From: Cylindrotheca closterium
Taxonomy: Eukaryota > Bacillariophyta > Bacillariophyceae > Bacillariales > Bacillariaceae
NCBI GenBank assembly: GCA_933822405.4
Contig: CAKOGP040002136.1
Span: forward strand, 154,109 to 218,108
DNA: 64,000 bases
Reading direction: 5' to 3'
In this document: positions 1 through 10,577 of the stretch, piece by piece
How positions within the stretch are numbered: the stretch's first letter is position 1
Layout: every line of letters starts with the position of its first letter
Program-made: the position numbers and the translations under genes
The notes under the pieces: generated by a model
What the model was told of the DNA's origin: nothing
Database searches by the model: none
The model's input: only the letters and a program-made list of their open reading frames with translations

Positions 1-178
1 AAGCCTGTTGCTGGGTGAGTTCGTAAATCATGGCATTTTGGGTGACCCGTTGGACATCCGCATTGCGTTCGGCCTGCCAGGCAGTGGCCGGGGCATTGTA
101 CAACTGTTGTGGATAGGTGTCACCAAGGGATCCATACGCACTTCCGGTACTGCCAGGAATGATGGTAGCAGCTGACAT
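1..178 (-). CDS. N-terminal part of an unknown protein, cut by the window edge
   Basis: Reading the minus strand from the ATG at 178-176, the frame stays open for 59 codons to the window edge. The protein begins MSAATIIPGSTGSAYGSL and continues through a Gln/Asn/Ala-rich stretch (for example NADVQRVTQNAMIYELTQQQ). Just upstream the DNA turns into a low-complexity run of (GTT/ATT)-like triplets, as expected for a 5' leader. The plus-strand reading frame just beyond (178-642) is Cys/Tyr/Trp-rich and not protein-like. I do not recognise the family. The C-terminal part lies outside the window. Confidence 0.6.
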   Translation of the reverse strand, partial: MSAATIIPGSTGSAYGSLGDTYPQQLYNAPATAWQAERNADVQRVTQNAMIYELTQQQA

Positions 179-1504
179 TGTTTTTTCATTGTTATTATTG
201 TTGTGATTGTTATTATTATTGTTGTTCTTGTTGCTATCGTCGTCAGACGAAGAGGACAACCATCGGCAGGTCGTGGTGGCTGGCGTCGTCGTCGTGGTGG
301 CTGGCGTCGTGGTCAACGACGACGACAACACCAACCGTGAGTGGGTGTTGCCAGTGGTGGGATGATTCCTCTTCCACAATGTGGAAGGGACAGCTCGTAG
401 CAGCTGTCGCATGTGATGCTGTCGACTGGATAGCATCTAATATTGGGTTTGCGAGCGTGAGAGTGGTTGAGAATTTGTTGATTTCGGTTTTATGTGCCGA
501 TGCTGATGATTATTGTCGTATGAAAAAAAAAAGCCTGGTGTCACATCGCGGTACTGTATGTGGTCAATCGATCAATCGTGAATATAAAATTCCCCGGCAT
601 TCTATGACAGACCTCTTCCCATTTTTGATCGCTGGAAAATAAAAATTTAGCCAAATCCAAAGATAAGGACCAATCACAATGCAGTGATTCGTCCGATCAA
701 GTCAAATTCAAAATTGTTGCGTGGTGGGAGTTGTGCAGCGTTCGTATTGGCTGACAACAAACCCATCAAACCAGATGAATGAATCATATAAAAGGGTGTG
801 AGGAACAACGACGCAAGTACAACAACGGCAGCATAAATGCAAATGCAAATTATGTTTTGAACACACAAGTAGTAGATTGGATGGATGAATCAATCATTCA
901 ATCAATCAATCATATTCACCATCGCCATAGTGAGTGAGTGAGTGAGTGATTGAGTGATTGCATCAACAAGGGGAAGCAACGAGTACTAGAGGAGGATTTG
1001 GAACTAGCATCACTGACGTCAATATGTCTCGGAATCAATCATCCTTATCATCCTCATCATCATCACCACCATTGCCATCCAAAATTGTGGAACTGAAATT
1101 GGGTGGTGAGAGAAGATTTTCTGCGTATAATAACAAACAGACATGCAACAATCAGACAGTCCATTATCTGGAAAGAGGAATGTCATCATTTTAATTTCTG
1201 CTGAAGTGCAGCAAGATGAATGATGATGCCATGGGCAGGTCTGGGGATCTTTGCGAATTCGTCATAAAAGTCGAAATTCTATATCGATAGCAAGCAATAA
1301 TCTTTCCAAAATGACTGAGCAAGATCATCAGCGTCATCGACTGAGAAGTGTTGGGTATCGGAACCTAGAGGTGATGATTCGTTCATTCATTCATCATGAT
1401 TTCTAAAAGATAGGATTAGGGTTAGGATAGATATATTTTATATTATAGTAGGTGGTATGATACTGTATACGAGTATATTCATAAAATTGGTTGCATGCGG
1501 TTGT
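179..1504. other. intergenic stretch without a supported gene
   Basis: This holds low-complexity DNA, an AGTG microsatellite (929-960) and runs of CAT/ATC trinucleotides. A short plus-strand frame from the ATG at 1024 to 1194 (56 residues, Ser-rich, then a mixed-composition tail ending ERGMSSF) could be a small gene, but nothing else supports it. Confidence 0.5.
929..960. repeat. AGTG microsatellite
   Basis: Tandem tetranucleotide repeat, AGTG then the variant ATTG, about eight units. It is directly visible. Confidence 0.9.
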
Positions 1505-3505
1505 TTACCATTCTCCGTCATCCTCATCCTCCTCACCATCATTGTCGTCGCCATCATTGTTGTCATTGTCATCATTATTATTATCATCATCATCATCATG
1601 ATCACTATCAAAATCAATCCGCGACATCATTCCCACCACACGAAGGGTTCCTCGAAATGCCAATGGCACACCAACTGTTTGCTGATGCACCAACAATACC
1701 GAAAGAAGCAATTGGACAATTTGTTGAATACCCGAATTGGAGGGATGATCTTTCGACGCATGGACGATGCATTCGACGCCTCCAAACTGCAACAAGTCTT
1801 GTAATACACTGGCAGGTTCCAACGAATTGGCAATCATGGATCGAATGACCACGCAGGCAATAAAGACAAGACTTTTGGAATGTCGAAAAAAGACCATGGC
1901 GGGAACAATCTTTTGGATGCAAGCATTGGTCGGAATGCGAGTATGTTCTCCCAACCTCAACAAAGACACTAGCGCATGCATCTGAACGGCTTCGTCTTTG
2001 GGATACAGTTCCATGCACTCCAAAATGGATTGAACTACTTGTTGCAATGGCAATCCATCAATGGTTTCGACGGATAGCAATCGGCTGAGTGTATTCAAGG
2101 ACACAATCAACAACAATTCGTCTGTTTTGTTTTCTTCCATGATTTGGTAGACTAATAAATGACCATTTTGTTCCACCACTTGTTGTCGGGCTTCTTGGAG
2201 GGATGCGGTAATCTGAAGAAGTGCCAGGCACCCGGTATGTACCAATCGTGTATGATCTTCAAATTCTTGCAATGCCGCCAGAATGACTTCCACCACACCC
2301 AGTTGGAGCAATTCCCTCTGCAAGGAAGATTCTTGTGGTTCGTCATTGTCATTGTCATTTCCATTGTCATTTCCATTGTCATTTCCATTTCCATTGTCAC
2401 TTTCATTGCTGCTGCTATTGTCAGTAATATTGACCTCTCGAATCATCATGCCCAAAAAGGACATCATGAGACCTTGCAATACCAAATCCTTTGGAAACTC
2501 TTTCATGGCGTTCATCATGACCGAGACAAATCCTTCGTCGACCAATTGATCCCAGGTCGCCCGTTCCGTATCCAACAAAACCTTCAATGCCCGACATCCC
2601 AAGAGCTGAAGTCTCACGGAAGAATGATGGAGTTTCATTCCCATAATGACCGTTGCCACGTCATTGTCGGGCAGCTTGGGGAGTGCATTCGTAGTAGCAT
2701 TAGCATTTGTATTTGTATCAGTGGTAGCATTGTTGTTGTTCTTGTTGTTGTTGTTGTTATTTGCATTTTCATCATTCTCATCATTCTCATCAGCATTATC
2801 ATTATCATGATTTGCCTCCCCCGCCTTCTTCTTGGCGACCAGACTGCAAGCACACAAGACTCGCCATCCCCGCGTCAAAATGTCAGGTTCCAAACTTTGA
2901 AAGTCATCCAACATGTCCGAGACGGATTGAAAGAGTTCTTCGTCTGGAAAATTAACATATTGATTTGCCTCACCACCACCACCACCATTATTATTATTTA
3001 TATTAATATTGCTGCTGCTGCTGGCACGGGCGGTGGAAGATTCGGCCAAACTCAAAAAGGCTTGGGCCAGCAGGACGCAAAGCTTGTCTGATAGGCTGCG
3101 TAACGTCCAACGGCAAAAGGCGGACGGACTGTAGGAAAAGGTTGGATAGGAAGCTGACGTATTTGCTGCTGATGATGATACATCATCATCATGAGCATCA
3201 TGAGCATCATCAGTAGCAGCATCATCAGTAGCAGCAGCAGGGTTGTAACTTTCGATTCGTTGTCGTTTGGCTCGTCTGGTCCGGAGTACCGGTGGTGGTT
3301 CGTCTTCCCTTATTGTCGTAGCTCTGTGGGCCATTGCGGTAGCTCGATAGGATGCCTCTGCATGTCTCTCATGTCTTTCATATCTCTCATGATCATGACT
3401 GTCTTCGTAGTCGTCGTCGCAGTCATCTTCGAATGATATTGGACGCAGTCGTTTTCCGTTTTCATTTCGTGGGAGCTCATCTTCTGATGACCAGCTGCTT
3501 CCCAT
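1505..3505 (-). CDS. armadillo/HEAT-like repeat protein with acidic low-complexity arms
   Basis: An open frame of 666 codons from a clear ATG (3505). Residues 1-110 are charged and contain RRAKRQRIE, a possible nuclear signal. Residues 165-300 hold Asn/Asp-rich runs. Roughly 290-640 form repeated amphipathic helices typical of armadillo/HEAT solenoids, for example VRLQLLGCRALKVLLDTE and LVHTGCLALLQITASLQE. The repeats are interrupted near residue 385 by a Gly-Asn-Asp run. The tail is almost pure Asp/Asn/Glu. Solenoids of this type bind proteins; the partner cannot be told from sequence. Dense GTT/CAT/CTC trinucleotide tracts make the opposite strand look open too, but those frames are shadows. 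The solenoid fold is an inference from helix pattern, not a recognised named family. Confidence 0.85.
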   Translation of the reverse strand: MGSSWSSEDELPRNENGKRLRPISFEDDCDDDYEDSHDHERYERHERHAEASYRATAMAHRATTIREDEPPPVLRTRRAKRQRIESYNPAAATDDAATDDAHDAHDDDVSSSAANTSASYPTFSYSPSAFCRWTLRSLSDKLCVLLAQAFLSLAESSTARASSSSNININNNNGGGGGEANQYVNFPDEELFQSVSDMLDDFQSLEPDILTRGWRVLCACSLVAKKKAGEANHDNDNADENDENDENANNNNNNKNNNNATTDTNTNANATTNALPKLPDNDVATVIMGMKLHHSSVRLQLLGCRALKVLLDTERATWDQLVDEGFVSVMMNAMKEFPKDLVLQGLMMSFLGMMIREVNITDNSSSNESDNGNGNDNGNDNGNDNDNDEPQESSLQRELLQLGVVEVILAALQEFEDHTRLVHTGCLALLQITASLQEARQQVVEQNGHLLVYQIMEENKTDELLLIVSLNTLSRLLSVETIDGLPLQQVVQSILECMELYPKDEAVQMHALVSLLRLGEHTRIPTNACIQKIVPAMVFFRHSKSLVFIACVVIRSMIANSLEPASVLQDLLQFGGVECIVHASKDHPSNSGIQQIVQLLLSVLLVHQQTVGVPLAFRGTLRVVGMMSRIDFDSDHDDDDDNNNDDNDNNDGDDNDGEEDEDDGEW

Positions 3506-4154
3506 TCTTCCTTCTTTATATTATTATGTTATCTTATCTTATGTTACATGTATGTTGCATGTATGTTATATTATCGTAGAGCGGAGAATAGCGTTCAACT
3601 GTCCAACCTTGAATGGGTATACTGTATCATATACTGTAGACGAAGCATAAACTTTGGTTTATTGTGCCGGCACAGGTGTGTTCTAATTTTCTCTATTTAA
3701 AATTTTAATTGCTTATTCTCTTGTTCAGATTTCTTATTGGCTCATATATATTGCATTGGATTTGATTCATTCTTCCAGCCTGGCGGGTAATTCAAACACG
3801 TCTTCCACGGGGGGTATAGCACCCTATAACGATACTGGAGACTGGAGATGCCCTTCCTTTTATTTTGATCAACACTACTACAGTACACCACGAGACATCA
3901 TTATTTATGTTTTAAAATAGTGCATGATACATCTCTTTGCTTTTACCAAAAAAAACTGTGTATCATTTGATGAAGAGCATCCATCAAATGAATGAATGAT
4001 AATCCGCATGCAGAGTAGCAAATTTAGCGCTTCAAACGGGTTATACCAGTACTACTGCCATCTACCCGCAGCGTTCAGTGGCGACACCCGCCTTATCACC
4101 TGCGGCGGTCAGACGATCTCTTAAAGGCAATCTGCAAATCAGGGATTGCGGCTG
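3506..4154. other. intergenic, nothing identified
   Basis: AT-rich sequence with no open frame of protein-like composition and no repeat that I could match elsewhere in the window. Confidence 0.5.
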
Positions 4155-4545
4155 CTATGTATACAGTACAATCATCATCAGCATCGCCATTTGTTTGAAA
4201 CCACTCCGAGCAGGCAGCCACGGATAATTGCGAAGAAACCGCCGCCCAGTATGTACCCCATCGTTCCACCGTTGAGGCTCCCACCAGCCTCCGCTCATCT
4301 TTCAGCAGCAGGCAGTCTGCCTCCTACTAATAATCCGCAACCAATCGAGAGGAAAGAACAAGGGATGTCCTGAACGCTGCGTTTTTGCTGGCTGTGATTG
4401 ATTCAGCATGCTGGGCTGATGATGACTGTTGTTCGCGTGATTGTCATCCTTATCCGAATCGTCATCAAACCCCCCTAGAAAGAACAAAAAGGAGTAAATT
4501 GCAATGAGGTGGCGGGCCTCCCCAGTGATTTGTTCATGTATGTCA
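4155..4545 (+). pseudogene. decayed copy of the small Ser-rich tandem gene family
   Basis: The DNA aligns by eye with the intact genes at 5398-5769 and 7117-7431. Matching blocks include the arginine-rich centre (ACCACTCCGAGCAGGCA at about 4200), the core around TCCTGAACGCTGC (about 4366) with GGCTGTGATTGATTC, and the end block GGCGGGCCTCCCC (about 4512). Several small insertions and deletions break the frame, and no start codon equivalent to the MNNQSSS start is present. It is the first of three tandem copies on the same strand. Confidence 0.7.
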
Positions 4546-5397
4546 GCTAGGTATGATACCAAACGCACCTGCAGTATAAGGTGTCAGAAATCTCCAAGTG
4601 TCAGAAAGGCACTCGCGGTCATCATGTCACATTTGACGAACCTCTTCGTGCCAGGATTCTACGTTGAGGCTCACCACCGAGCTCTTGTGGTGCAGTAGGT
4701 CTACTAGAGTTGTATACCAGCACAATAGTTGCTGGATGAAACAATGAATCAACCAATCGGGAACAATCGACGTAGCGCCATTATCGCATTGCTTCACATA
4801 ATATATGTAAATAGTACCGGTACCCCTCCTCCACAGTATATATGCATATATCCTCCCTTTTGTCCTTTTACTACCCAGGCGGTCCTTGTTCCTCCATATC
4901 AGGCAGGACCAAGATCAAGAAATAATGCAGCAATGCAGTCATTGGATCTTCCAGTGTCCTACCGCCGGCAATTTTCCTTAAACACCAAAGATCCGTAGAT
5001 TTTAGTGCGTATGAAACCGTCTCATTCTCTATTGTTGGTTTTCGCACATGATCAGCTAAAAAATATAATACCATAAAGGGCGGAAAGACGTCCGCTATGA
5101 TGTGTTTTTTTCGACATATATGTATATATTTACAAATGGAGCATGGCAGTTCTTGTGATATGTGCGACTTCAACTTCTTTTTTCTCCCCGAGAAGCAATC
5201 AGACGGCTATGCAGGAATGCGAACAGTATATGAAACCAGTTTCTGCTGGCTGGCCCGAAACCCCTGTAGGTAGGTACGTACAGTGTAATAGGACGGGTCG
5301 CGCTACAGAAATAAACACACATTTCATTCCTTGCAAAAAACGAAAGCATCTGCAGACACAAATAATAAGACAAGCAGTCTACAAAACAGGAATAATC

Positions 5398-5769
5398 ATG
5401 AACAATCAATCTTCCTCACCATCCTCCTGCTCCTCGTCGAACAGCGGCAACACCACAAGCGGAATCAACGAGTCGTCGTCGCTTCCAGCACCATCATCAT
5501 TGAGGTCACTCCGTGCAGGCATCCACAGATCATTTCCAAATCGCCCACCCATGTTTACGCATCGTTCCCTTGAGGCTCTCGGCCTCAGTTCATCGTCCAA
5601 CAGCAGTCTAAATCCTGATCACCCGGCGATCCGCAATCAGAGGGATATCCTGAACGCTGCATTGGCTGTGATTCATGCCGATGACGATTTGTTGGCGCAG
5701 TTAGTATCCTCGTCGAACTCCAGGAACAAAAAGAGAGATTTGCAAAGAGGTGGGCCTCCTCGGCAATGA
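5398..5769 (+). CDS. small Ser-rich protein, tandem family copy 2
   Basis: Protein of 123 residues starting MNNQSSSPSSCSSS. The longer open frame back to 5143 is probably leader: the ATG at 5398 is the one conserved in the paralogue at 7117. The N-terminal third is Ser/Asn-rich and the centre is basic (LRSLRAGIHRSF). The conserved C-terminal core runs IRNQRDILNAALAVIHADDD, followed by a Ser-rich stretch and the shared end QRGGPPRQ. There is no signal peptide or membrane segment. I do not recognise the family. Conservation of the core between copies, with free drift of the Ser runs, suggests a real peptide product. Confidence 0.65.
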   Translation: MNNQSSSPSSCSSSNSGNTTSGINESSSLPAPSSLRSLRAGIHRSFPNRPPMFTHRSLEALGLSSSSNSSLNPDHPAIRNQRDILNAALAVIHADDDLLAQLVSSSNSRNKKRDLQRGGPPRQ

Positions 5770-7116
5770 TTGGATGATAAAAAGCAACCCTTCAGCCATC
5801 GAGAGTAATTTTTAACTATTAAAAGGCACCTTATTTTTATTGTATTTTCAAGTATTATAGCTGGAACATAACTGACGTCATAGTGGTTTGAGCCATTCTT
5901 TACCGTAGTGGTGACATCCCAAAAGGTCTAGTTCGATGAATCAATAAAGAAGACAAAGTGCTATTATATAATAGTAGCGCCGTTGTTTGAGGTACATGGT
6001 AGATTCAAGTTCGAATCCAGTGTGTCAGGTTATAAGAGGGTCCGTGTAGGACCCAATGTGGGCGAAACGGTAGTGCTCAATCATGCAAGAGGATCTTATT
6101 CGTGGAACTTTCATTGATGTTATACTACTTCAAAAATACAAGGAGATTGCGACACTGGGTCTTTTGCGTTCAGAAATACGAACTGCTGTCCATCCGCGGA
6201 AACTCAGCCTTGCTGAATAATAGCTCGAAACTGCAAAGTCCGACGGGGAGTTTAAGAATATCCAGAACCTGTGCCAAATGGGGAAGTGAGATGTAAACTT
6301 CCAACCCCAGTGAGATGTAAACTTCCAACCCCAAAGATACATTCATGTGTTAGGGGAGACCCATCTTGCCACGGGGAGTCAATACTGTAGCTTAGTTGCA
6401 CATCTCTACATTTTGTACACCGAGGAGCATCCTCCTCGCGTTTCTCCTTTTGTCCGATGAGGCAGTCCTTGTTTTTCTGCCATATTCGAATATACCAGGC
6501 AGGACCACTACCAGCGGCAATGCAATCTTTGGAAGTTTTCTTGAGTTTTTTTTACATATATTAGACACGCGAAAGTGATCATAGTGTCACGTGTACCTAT
6601 GAGACTGTTGGCAAATACCGGTATGATGCCAACGACCTTGCCTCGTTTGCAGCAATTAATTAAAGGAGCCAGTTCGCTGAGCAGAAGACAAATGTTTTCA
6701 TTTGACACAAAAAATCGTTCTGCGGATGAAGAATTTTGTATTTCTTTCTCTATTACAGGCTTTCGAATATCATAGGCTATAAAAAGGTTTTCCTGTGGTC
6801 ATAGTGGTGCATGACTCGTTGGTATAACAGCTGTTTTGCAGCTGTTTTGTTTAAGGTGCGGCTTAAAACTTCTCACAAATGATCAGCAGCAGTCGACAAT
6901 CCAAAAAACTAGTTCAGGTATGCGAACCAGTTACCGGCACCCTCTGCAGGTAGATGTGTACGTACGGTAGAGTACATACCATTTCGTTTTTCGAAAGGTT
7001 GCACCGGTCCAGCTCCGCTATTAGCGGTCGTTGATTTCGTTGCAGTTTCACTCCGCACAAAAAAAGAAATCACCTGGAAGACACATACGACACTACTGCA
7101 GAAAAGAAGCATACTC
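5770..7116. other. duplicated spacer between family copies 2 and 3
   Basis: It is partly homologous to the spacer upstream of 5398, otherwise without a supported gene. A direct repeat of about 22 bases (GTGAGATGTAAACTTCCAAC core) lies at 6286-6333. A GTTCGAATCC motif near 6012 resembles a tRNA B box but has no matching T stem. Confidence 0.5.
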
Positions 7117-7431
7117 ATGAACAATCAATCTTCCTCATCCTCCGCTTGCTCATCCTCGGCCAACGTCAATAGCAGCAGAACCAATGAGTCATCGTCGCTT
7201 CAAGGACCATCGTTGAGGTCACTCCGAGCTAGCATCCGCAGACGATCATTGCCAAACAGCCCACCAATGTTTAGTCTCGCACATCCTGCCGATCGCCCGA
7301 TCCGCAATCAAAGGGAGATACTGAACGCTGCATTGGCTGTGATTCATGCCGATGGCGACCTTGTCGCGCAATTGTCGTCATCATCATCATCGAACCGAAA
7401 ATTGCAAAGAGGCGGGCCTCCCCGGCAATGA
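7117..7431 (+). CDS. small Ser-rich protein, tandem family copy 3
   Basis: Protein of 104 residues starting MNNQSSSSSACSSS. It shares the layout of the gene at 5398: a Ser/Asn-rich start, a basic centre (LRSLRASIRRRSLPNSPPMF), the core IRNQREILNAALAVIHADGD, a Ser run and the end LQRGGPPRQ. It is shorter because the segment between the basic centre and the core is trimmed. It lies on the same strand as its paralogues, with a long AT-rich leader. Function is unknown. The differences from copy 2 lie mainly in the Ser tracts and the trimmed segment, which fits a gene under some selection on its core. Confidence 0.65.
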   Translation: MNNQSSSSSACSSSANVNSSRTNESSSLQGPSLRSLRASIRRRSLPNSPPMFSLAHPADRPIRNQREILNAALAVIHADGDLVAQLSSSSSSNRKLQRGGPPRQ

Positions 7432-8221
7432 TTGGATGATATCATAGCTACTACTCGTCAGCCACCGTATCATACACGCGAATGTGAGAGTTACTTTTGA
7501 ACCGTTAGGACCTATTGAAAAACTTTATTTTTTATTTGCTATCATGTGCTACCGTGTTGATAGATCAGTGGCGTGACTTCTGCTTTGCCTCGTTCTTTCA
7601 TTTTGAAAATGGTACTCACGGATCGAGTACTGTAGAGCGACCAACCAAACTCCCCAAACTGCAGTACCGGTATGGTGAGCTTCAACTTTCAGAGAGAGCC
7701 GCATTGTCGATTTGTCACAAGAATCAATCGAGCGAACATCTTTATCACTTTTCTTGTTTCAGACGCACGAAGGAGCTCGTTGCCACAAATTTTCTTTCCT
7801 CCACTAAGGCACAGTGCAGGCACTCGGGTTCATCTATTGAAAGCAACAACCGAAGAACTCACGTCGTCAAGCGATCGATAGTAGTATTGGCACAATCAGC
7901 AGGAAGCTCATCTCCCAATAGCGACATGGACCACGAAGAACCTGCAGTCTACCGTGAGGATTGGCCTGACAGTGTTTTGTTTTATATGTGTAATTCAAAC
8001 TTCTCTTTGTCAGGAGTCAAACGATCCAGTTCGCTGATCATGAACTCGAACATCTATATTTTGGAGTCTATTATTGTAACCTTTGTTTTATAGATGCCTC
8101 TAGGATGTACACGTACCTAGGATGTATCTGCATAGCTTTTCTACCGAACTATGTACTTCTTTTTGCTTCTGCATGGTGCCAATTAAATTATGAATGTAAT
8201 AATAGTCTAGTTAATATTGAT
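7432..8221. other. intergenic, no convincing gene
   Basis: Open frames here (7515-8093 and 7672-7881, plus strand) have mixed composition, no recognisable domain and non-ATG or poorly placed starts. I do not support them as genes. Confidence 0.45.
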
Positions 8222-9419
8222 CTATATGGATTCGAGAAGAGAGGATAGGGCCGGGGCCGCTTCGTCGGGAGCACTCGTTCGCCTGTGAAACGATGATTCT
8301 CGAGATGAACTTCTGTCGGGCCTCGAGGAGGAAAACCAGGAGCTAAAGGAATAGTCATCTATTGAGCTGAAGGAATCTGCAAAAGAGGACGTGGCTGCTG
8401 TGTAGTCATCATCAGCACTATCATCAGTTTCCGTTTCCTTTTGTATCCTATTGATAGTCATTCGCTGACCCTGAATGATTTTTTCGTTTTTGGAAATGAG
8501 CTCTTTGGCTTGCGACAATTCCTTTTCCAATCGTGAAATCACTTTTGACGATCCGTCCGTCTTAAATTGTCAGAGACCACTCGGTTCGATTGCTCTAGAA
8601 TGATTTCGTCCTGTCTCTGTAGTCTTCGTTTCAGAATTGTGTTTTCAACTAGAAGGGCGTCATTATTGATGCTAAGTGGACTGCGGGGCGTCCTCTTATT
8701 GGCTTGTTGTTGGTCTTCAGCAGCAGGGTCGTCGTCATAATCTTCTTCAAGTTTTGACTCTAGCTCACACGACTTCAATTGCAAGGCCTCACGCTCAATC
8801 GCAATGTCATCTCGTTCCTTATGGAGTAGACGACATTCGTCTTGAAGCCTTTCTTCGTATTCTTCCAGTTCAGCATTGAAACAACAGCACGGTCTTGGCT
8901 CTTCTTCTTGGAGGACTTATTACTTCTTCGTCGTCGACGCGAGGATTTGCTCTTGCTTTTTGTGGAGCTTGTCCTCTTCTGACTCACTTGAGAGTCGGAA
9001 CTGAGTCGTTTGCTGTTTCTCTTTTTCTTTTTCTTCTTCGCCTTAGTGTTCTTATCATGATCTGTCGTCGTTTCGTCTTGCTCAAAATCCAACGACAATG
9101 TAGACAAGGAGGATTCTGCTAGTACGACGAGACGATCACCACCACTCGTATCGTGATCAATATACATGTCGTTTTGTGAAGGAGATGGTAGACTGTCTTC
9201 GGAAAACTCGAGTGTTGGGTCTGATCCGTGCATGGAGAATGCAAACAGGTCGTTCTTGTTGTTAGTCTTTTGTTGGTTATTGCTGTTGTTGCTGTTGTTG
9301 TTGGTCTTCGTCTCGGAACTTCTTGCGTGGTAAGTATGTCTTTTCAAGACTCTGTCATCGGGTTGCATCTCTTTGCTATCGCTATCGCTATCGCTATTGC
9401 TATTGCTATTGCTAGGCAT
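8222..9419 (-). pseudogene. frameshifted copy of the coiled-coil protein at 11339-12544
   Basis: It starts at the ATG at 9419 (MPSNSNSNSDSDSDS) and follows the intact paralogue: KRHTY, DLFAFSMH, NDMY, a Lys/Ser-rich stretch ending near SMLN. There the DNA lacks four bases relative to the intact gene (AATGCTGAACTGGAAG against AATGCTCAAGAAGTTGGAAG, about 8875), throwing the frame. The correct frame resumes as EEYEERLQDECRLLHKERDD and LKSCELESKLEED. A second frame change lies near 8540, after RQDEIILEQSN, before SRLEKELSQAKELISKNEKI. Two independent frameshifts argue for a pseudogene, although an intron or an assembly error cannot be fully excluded. Confidence 0.75.
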
Positions 9420-9594
9420 GGCTGTGTTATTTTGTTTTCTTTTTAGTTGTTGTACGGTAACTCTAGCGCCTCTTTTATTATTTTATTGTGTGATGTGGTT
9501 TGATGGAATATTGTGGGGATAATTTTTGGCACTATAGCTCGTCCTATATTCGTACGGTACCAAACCAATTATTTTTTATGTTGGATCGTGGCCA
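9101..9594. repeat. direct repeat, first copy (matches 10578-11056)
   Basis: About 490 bases from TAGACAAGGAGGATTCTGCT to GGATCGTGGCCA recur at 10578-11056 with only a few substitutions and repeat-length differences. The homology ends on one side at a copia fragment (about 9595) and on the other copy at the assembly gap. Confidence 0.9.
9375..9416. repeat. GCTAT(C/T) hexamer tandem repeat within coding sequence
   Basis: About seven hexamer units encode the alternating Ser-Asn/Ser-Asp start of the coiled-coil pseudogene. The second copy of this locus (10859-10881) has fewer units. Confidence 0.9.
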
Positions 9595-10567
9595 TGAATT
9601 GAATACGTGTGTAAGGTGAAGATGGTAACAGTCACTATCGTATTACGTTGTTGTTGTGAATCGTTGTCGGATTCCTTTTAATTGTGATGTGGATAATTGC
9701 ATGTTTATCCAAACGGATCGTGAACGTGTTCGCGTGTCGAACCCGTTCCTCGCCAATATATACATTACTTATTGGCCGTGCATGATAGAGAACAAGCTGG
9801 ACATCTGCTTGTTTCTCTGACTCATCATGCGACATCTACGACATGCCTGACATCAAAACACTCCTCTCAAGTTGTTCGCATTACCTTAAAGGCGGACGAC
9901 TTGCATTGCTTAATCCATTTTGGATATCAACAAACGACGGGGTAGAGCAGGTGTTATTCAGCCACTGACATGTAACAATTGGTAGTACCATCTCTTCTGG
10001 TAGGTTCGATATGGGGCATTCTACTCCTCGTCCAGTATAAAAAGAAAAATGGGGGGACTTCCATCGATCAATCCACTCAAGAATGCAAAATGTCACAGTG
10101 CCGCTCAGTCTTTGACATTGACTTTCACGTTGGCTCTCAGTCTTTGACATTGACTCTCAGCCTTTACTTCTGAAGATATGATGCAGGAATCGGCGTACAA
10201 AGCCTTCCCGCTTCGGACCAGAAGGCAGCAACTTTGTGAACAGATCAGATTCATTGTCATGAGTGTTAACGTACGCAGTTCTCCACTCATCTCTGGCAAC
10301 TCCCTCACGGATGAAGTGATATGCGATGCTTTGCGACTTTTTCTTCAATTGAGATTCCGGAATGGTAGTGTTCGCCAGGACTGACTGGTTGTCTCCATAG
10401 ATGAAAACAGGACCTTCAACTGGTATACCCATCATCCGCAACTTGTATCTCAAGCCTCTTAGATACTCGCAACATAGCTTCATTGCACAGAACTCACTTC
10501 CGAAACTACTTGTCTCAACAGAGGTTTGTTTCTTAGAGAACCAATAGACAGGCGCACAGTTAATATA
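9595..10567 (-). mobile_element. 3' part of a copia-like (Ty1) retrotransposon, probably with LTR
   Basis: The segment lies between the two copies of the direct repeat. Its right part codes for a copia RNase H. Left of that coding end, the minus strand shows a purine-rich tract (AGAAGTAAAGGCTGAGAG) and a twice-repeated GTCAATGTCAAAGACTGAG. About 500 bases without coding potential follow, probably the 3' LTR and its flank. The plus-strand boundary at 9595 begins TGAATTG, compatible with a TG...CA LTR end, but the second LTR is not in the assembly. Confidence 0.6.
10157..10567 (-). pseudogene. copia-type RNase H, C-terminal end of pol
   Basis: The frame entering from the gap reads PVYWFSKKQTSVETSSFGSE, continues MKLCCEYLRGLRYKLRMMGI, then YGDNQSVLANTTIPESQLKK and SIAYHFIREGVARDEWR, and ends near HHIFRSKG. 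These are the standard landmarks of the Ty1/copia RNase H: the DNQS aspartate, the K-S-x-xIAYHFIRE block, and the DxFTK equivalent SDLFTKLLP. The 5' part of the element is missing at the assembly gap, so this is a fragment and not a functional gene here. Confidence 0.85.
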
Positions 10568-10577
10568 NNNNNNNNNN
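10568..10577. other. assembly gap (10 N)
   Basis: Ten N bases. The sequence left of it is copia RNase H. The sequence right of it starts in the middle of the coiled-coil gene, so the true content of the gap is unknown. Confidence 1.

Larger units (their letters stand above)
4150..7431 (+). repeat. tandem segmental duplication carrying three copies of a small gene
   Basis: The spacer DNA is duplicated as well as the genes. For example, GGCGGTCCTTGTTCC...CAGGCAGGACCA near 4880 matches GGCAGTCCTTGTTT...CAGGCAGGACCA near 6460. Likewise TATGAAACCAGTTTCTGC near 5230 matches TGCGAACCAGTTACCGGC near 6918. The unit is about 1.7 kb (start codons 5398 and 7117 are 1719 bases apart). Divergence is high, so the duplication is not recent. 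Confidence 0.7.

Noticed and set aside
178..642. Plus-strand frame of 154 codons
   Set aside because: Starts opposite the ATG of the minus-strand gene and is made of Cys/Tyr/Trp-rich low-complexity translation of GTT/CGT repeats.
2159..3091. Plus-strand frame of 310 codons opposite the armadillo-like gene
   Set aside because: Hydrophobic Ile/Val runs are the antisense of Asn/Asp codons; shadow of the minus-strand gene.
5990..6070. Possible tRNA: GTTCGAATCC B-box-like motif
   Set aside because: The bases around TTCGAAT do not form a five-pair T stem and no acceptor stem or A box fits.
7515..8093. Plus-strand frame of 192 codons
   Set aside because: Starts at a non-ATG codon, has no recognisable domain or paralogue, and lies in the diverged flank of a duplication.
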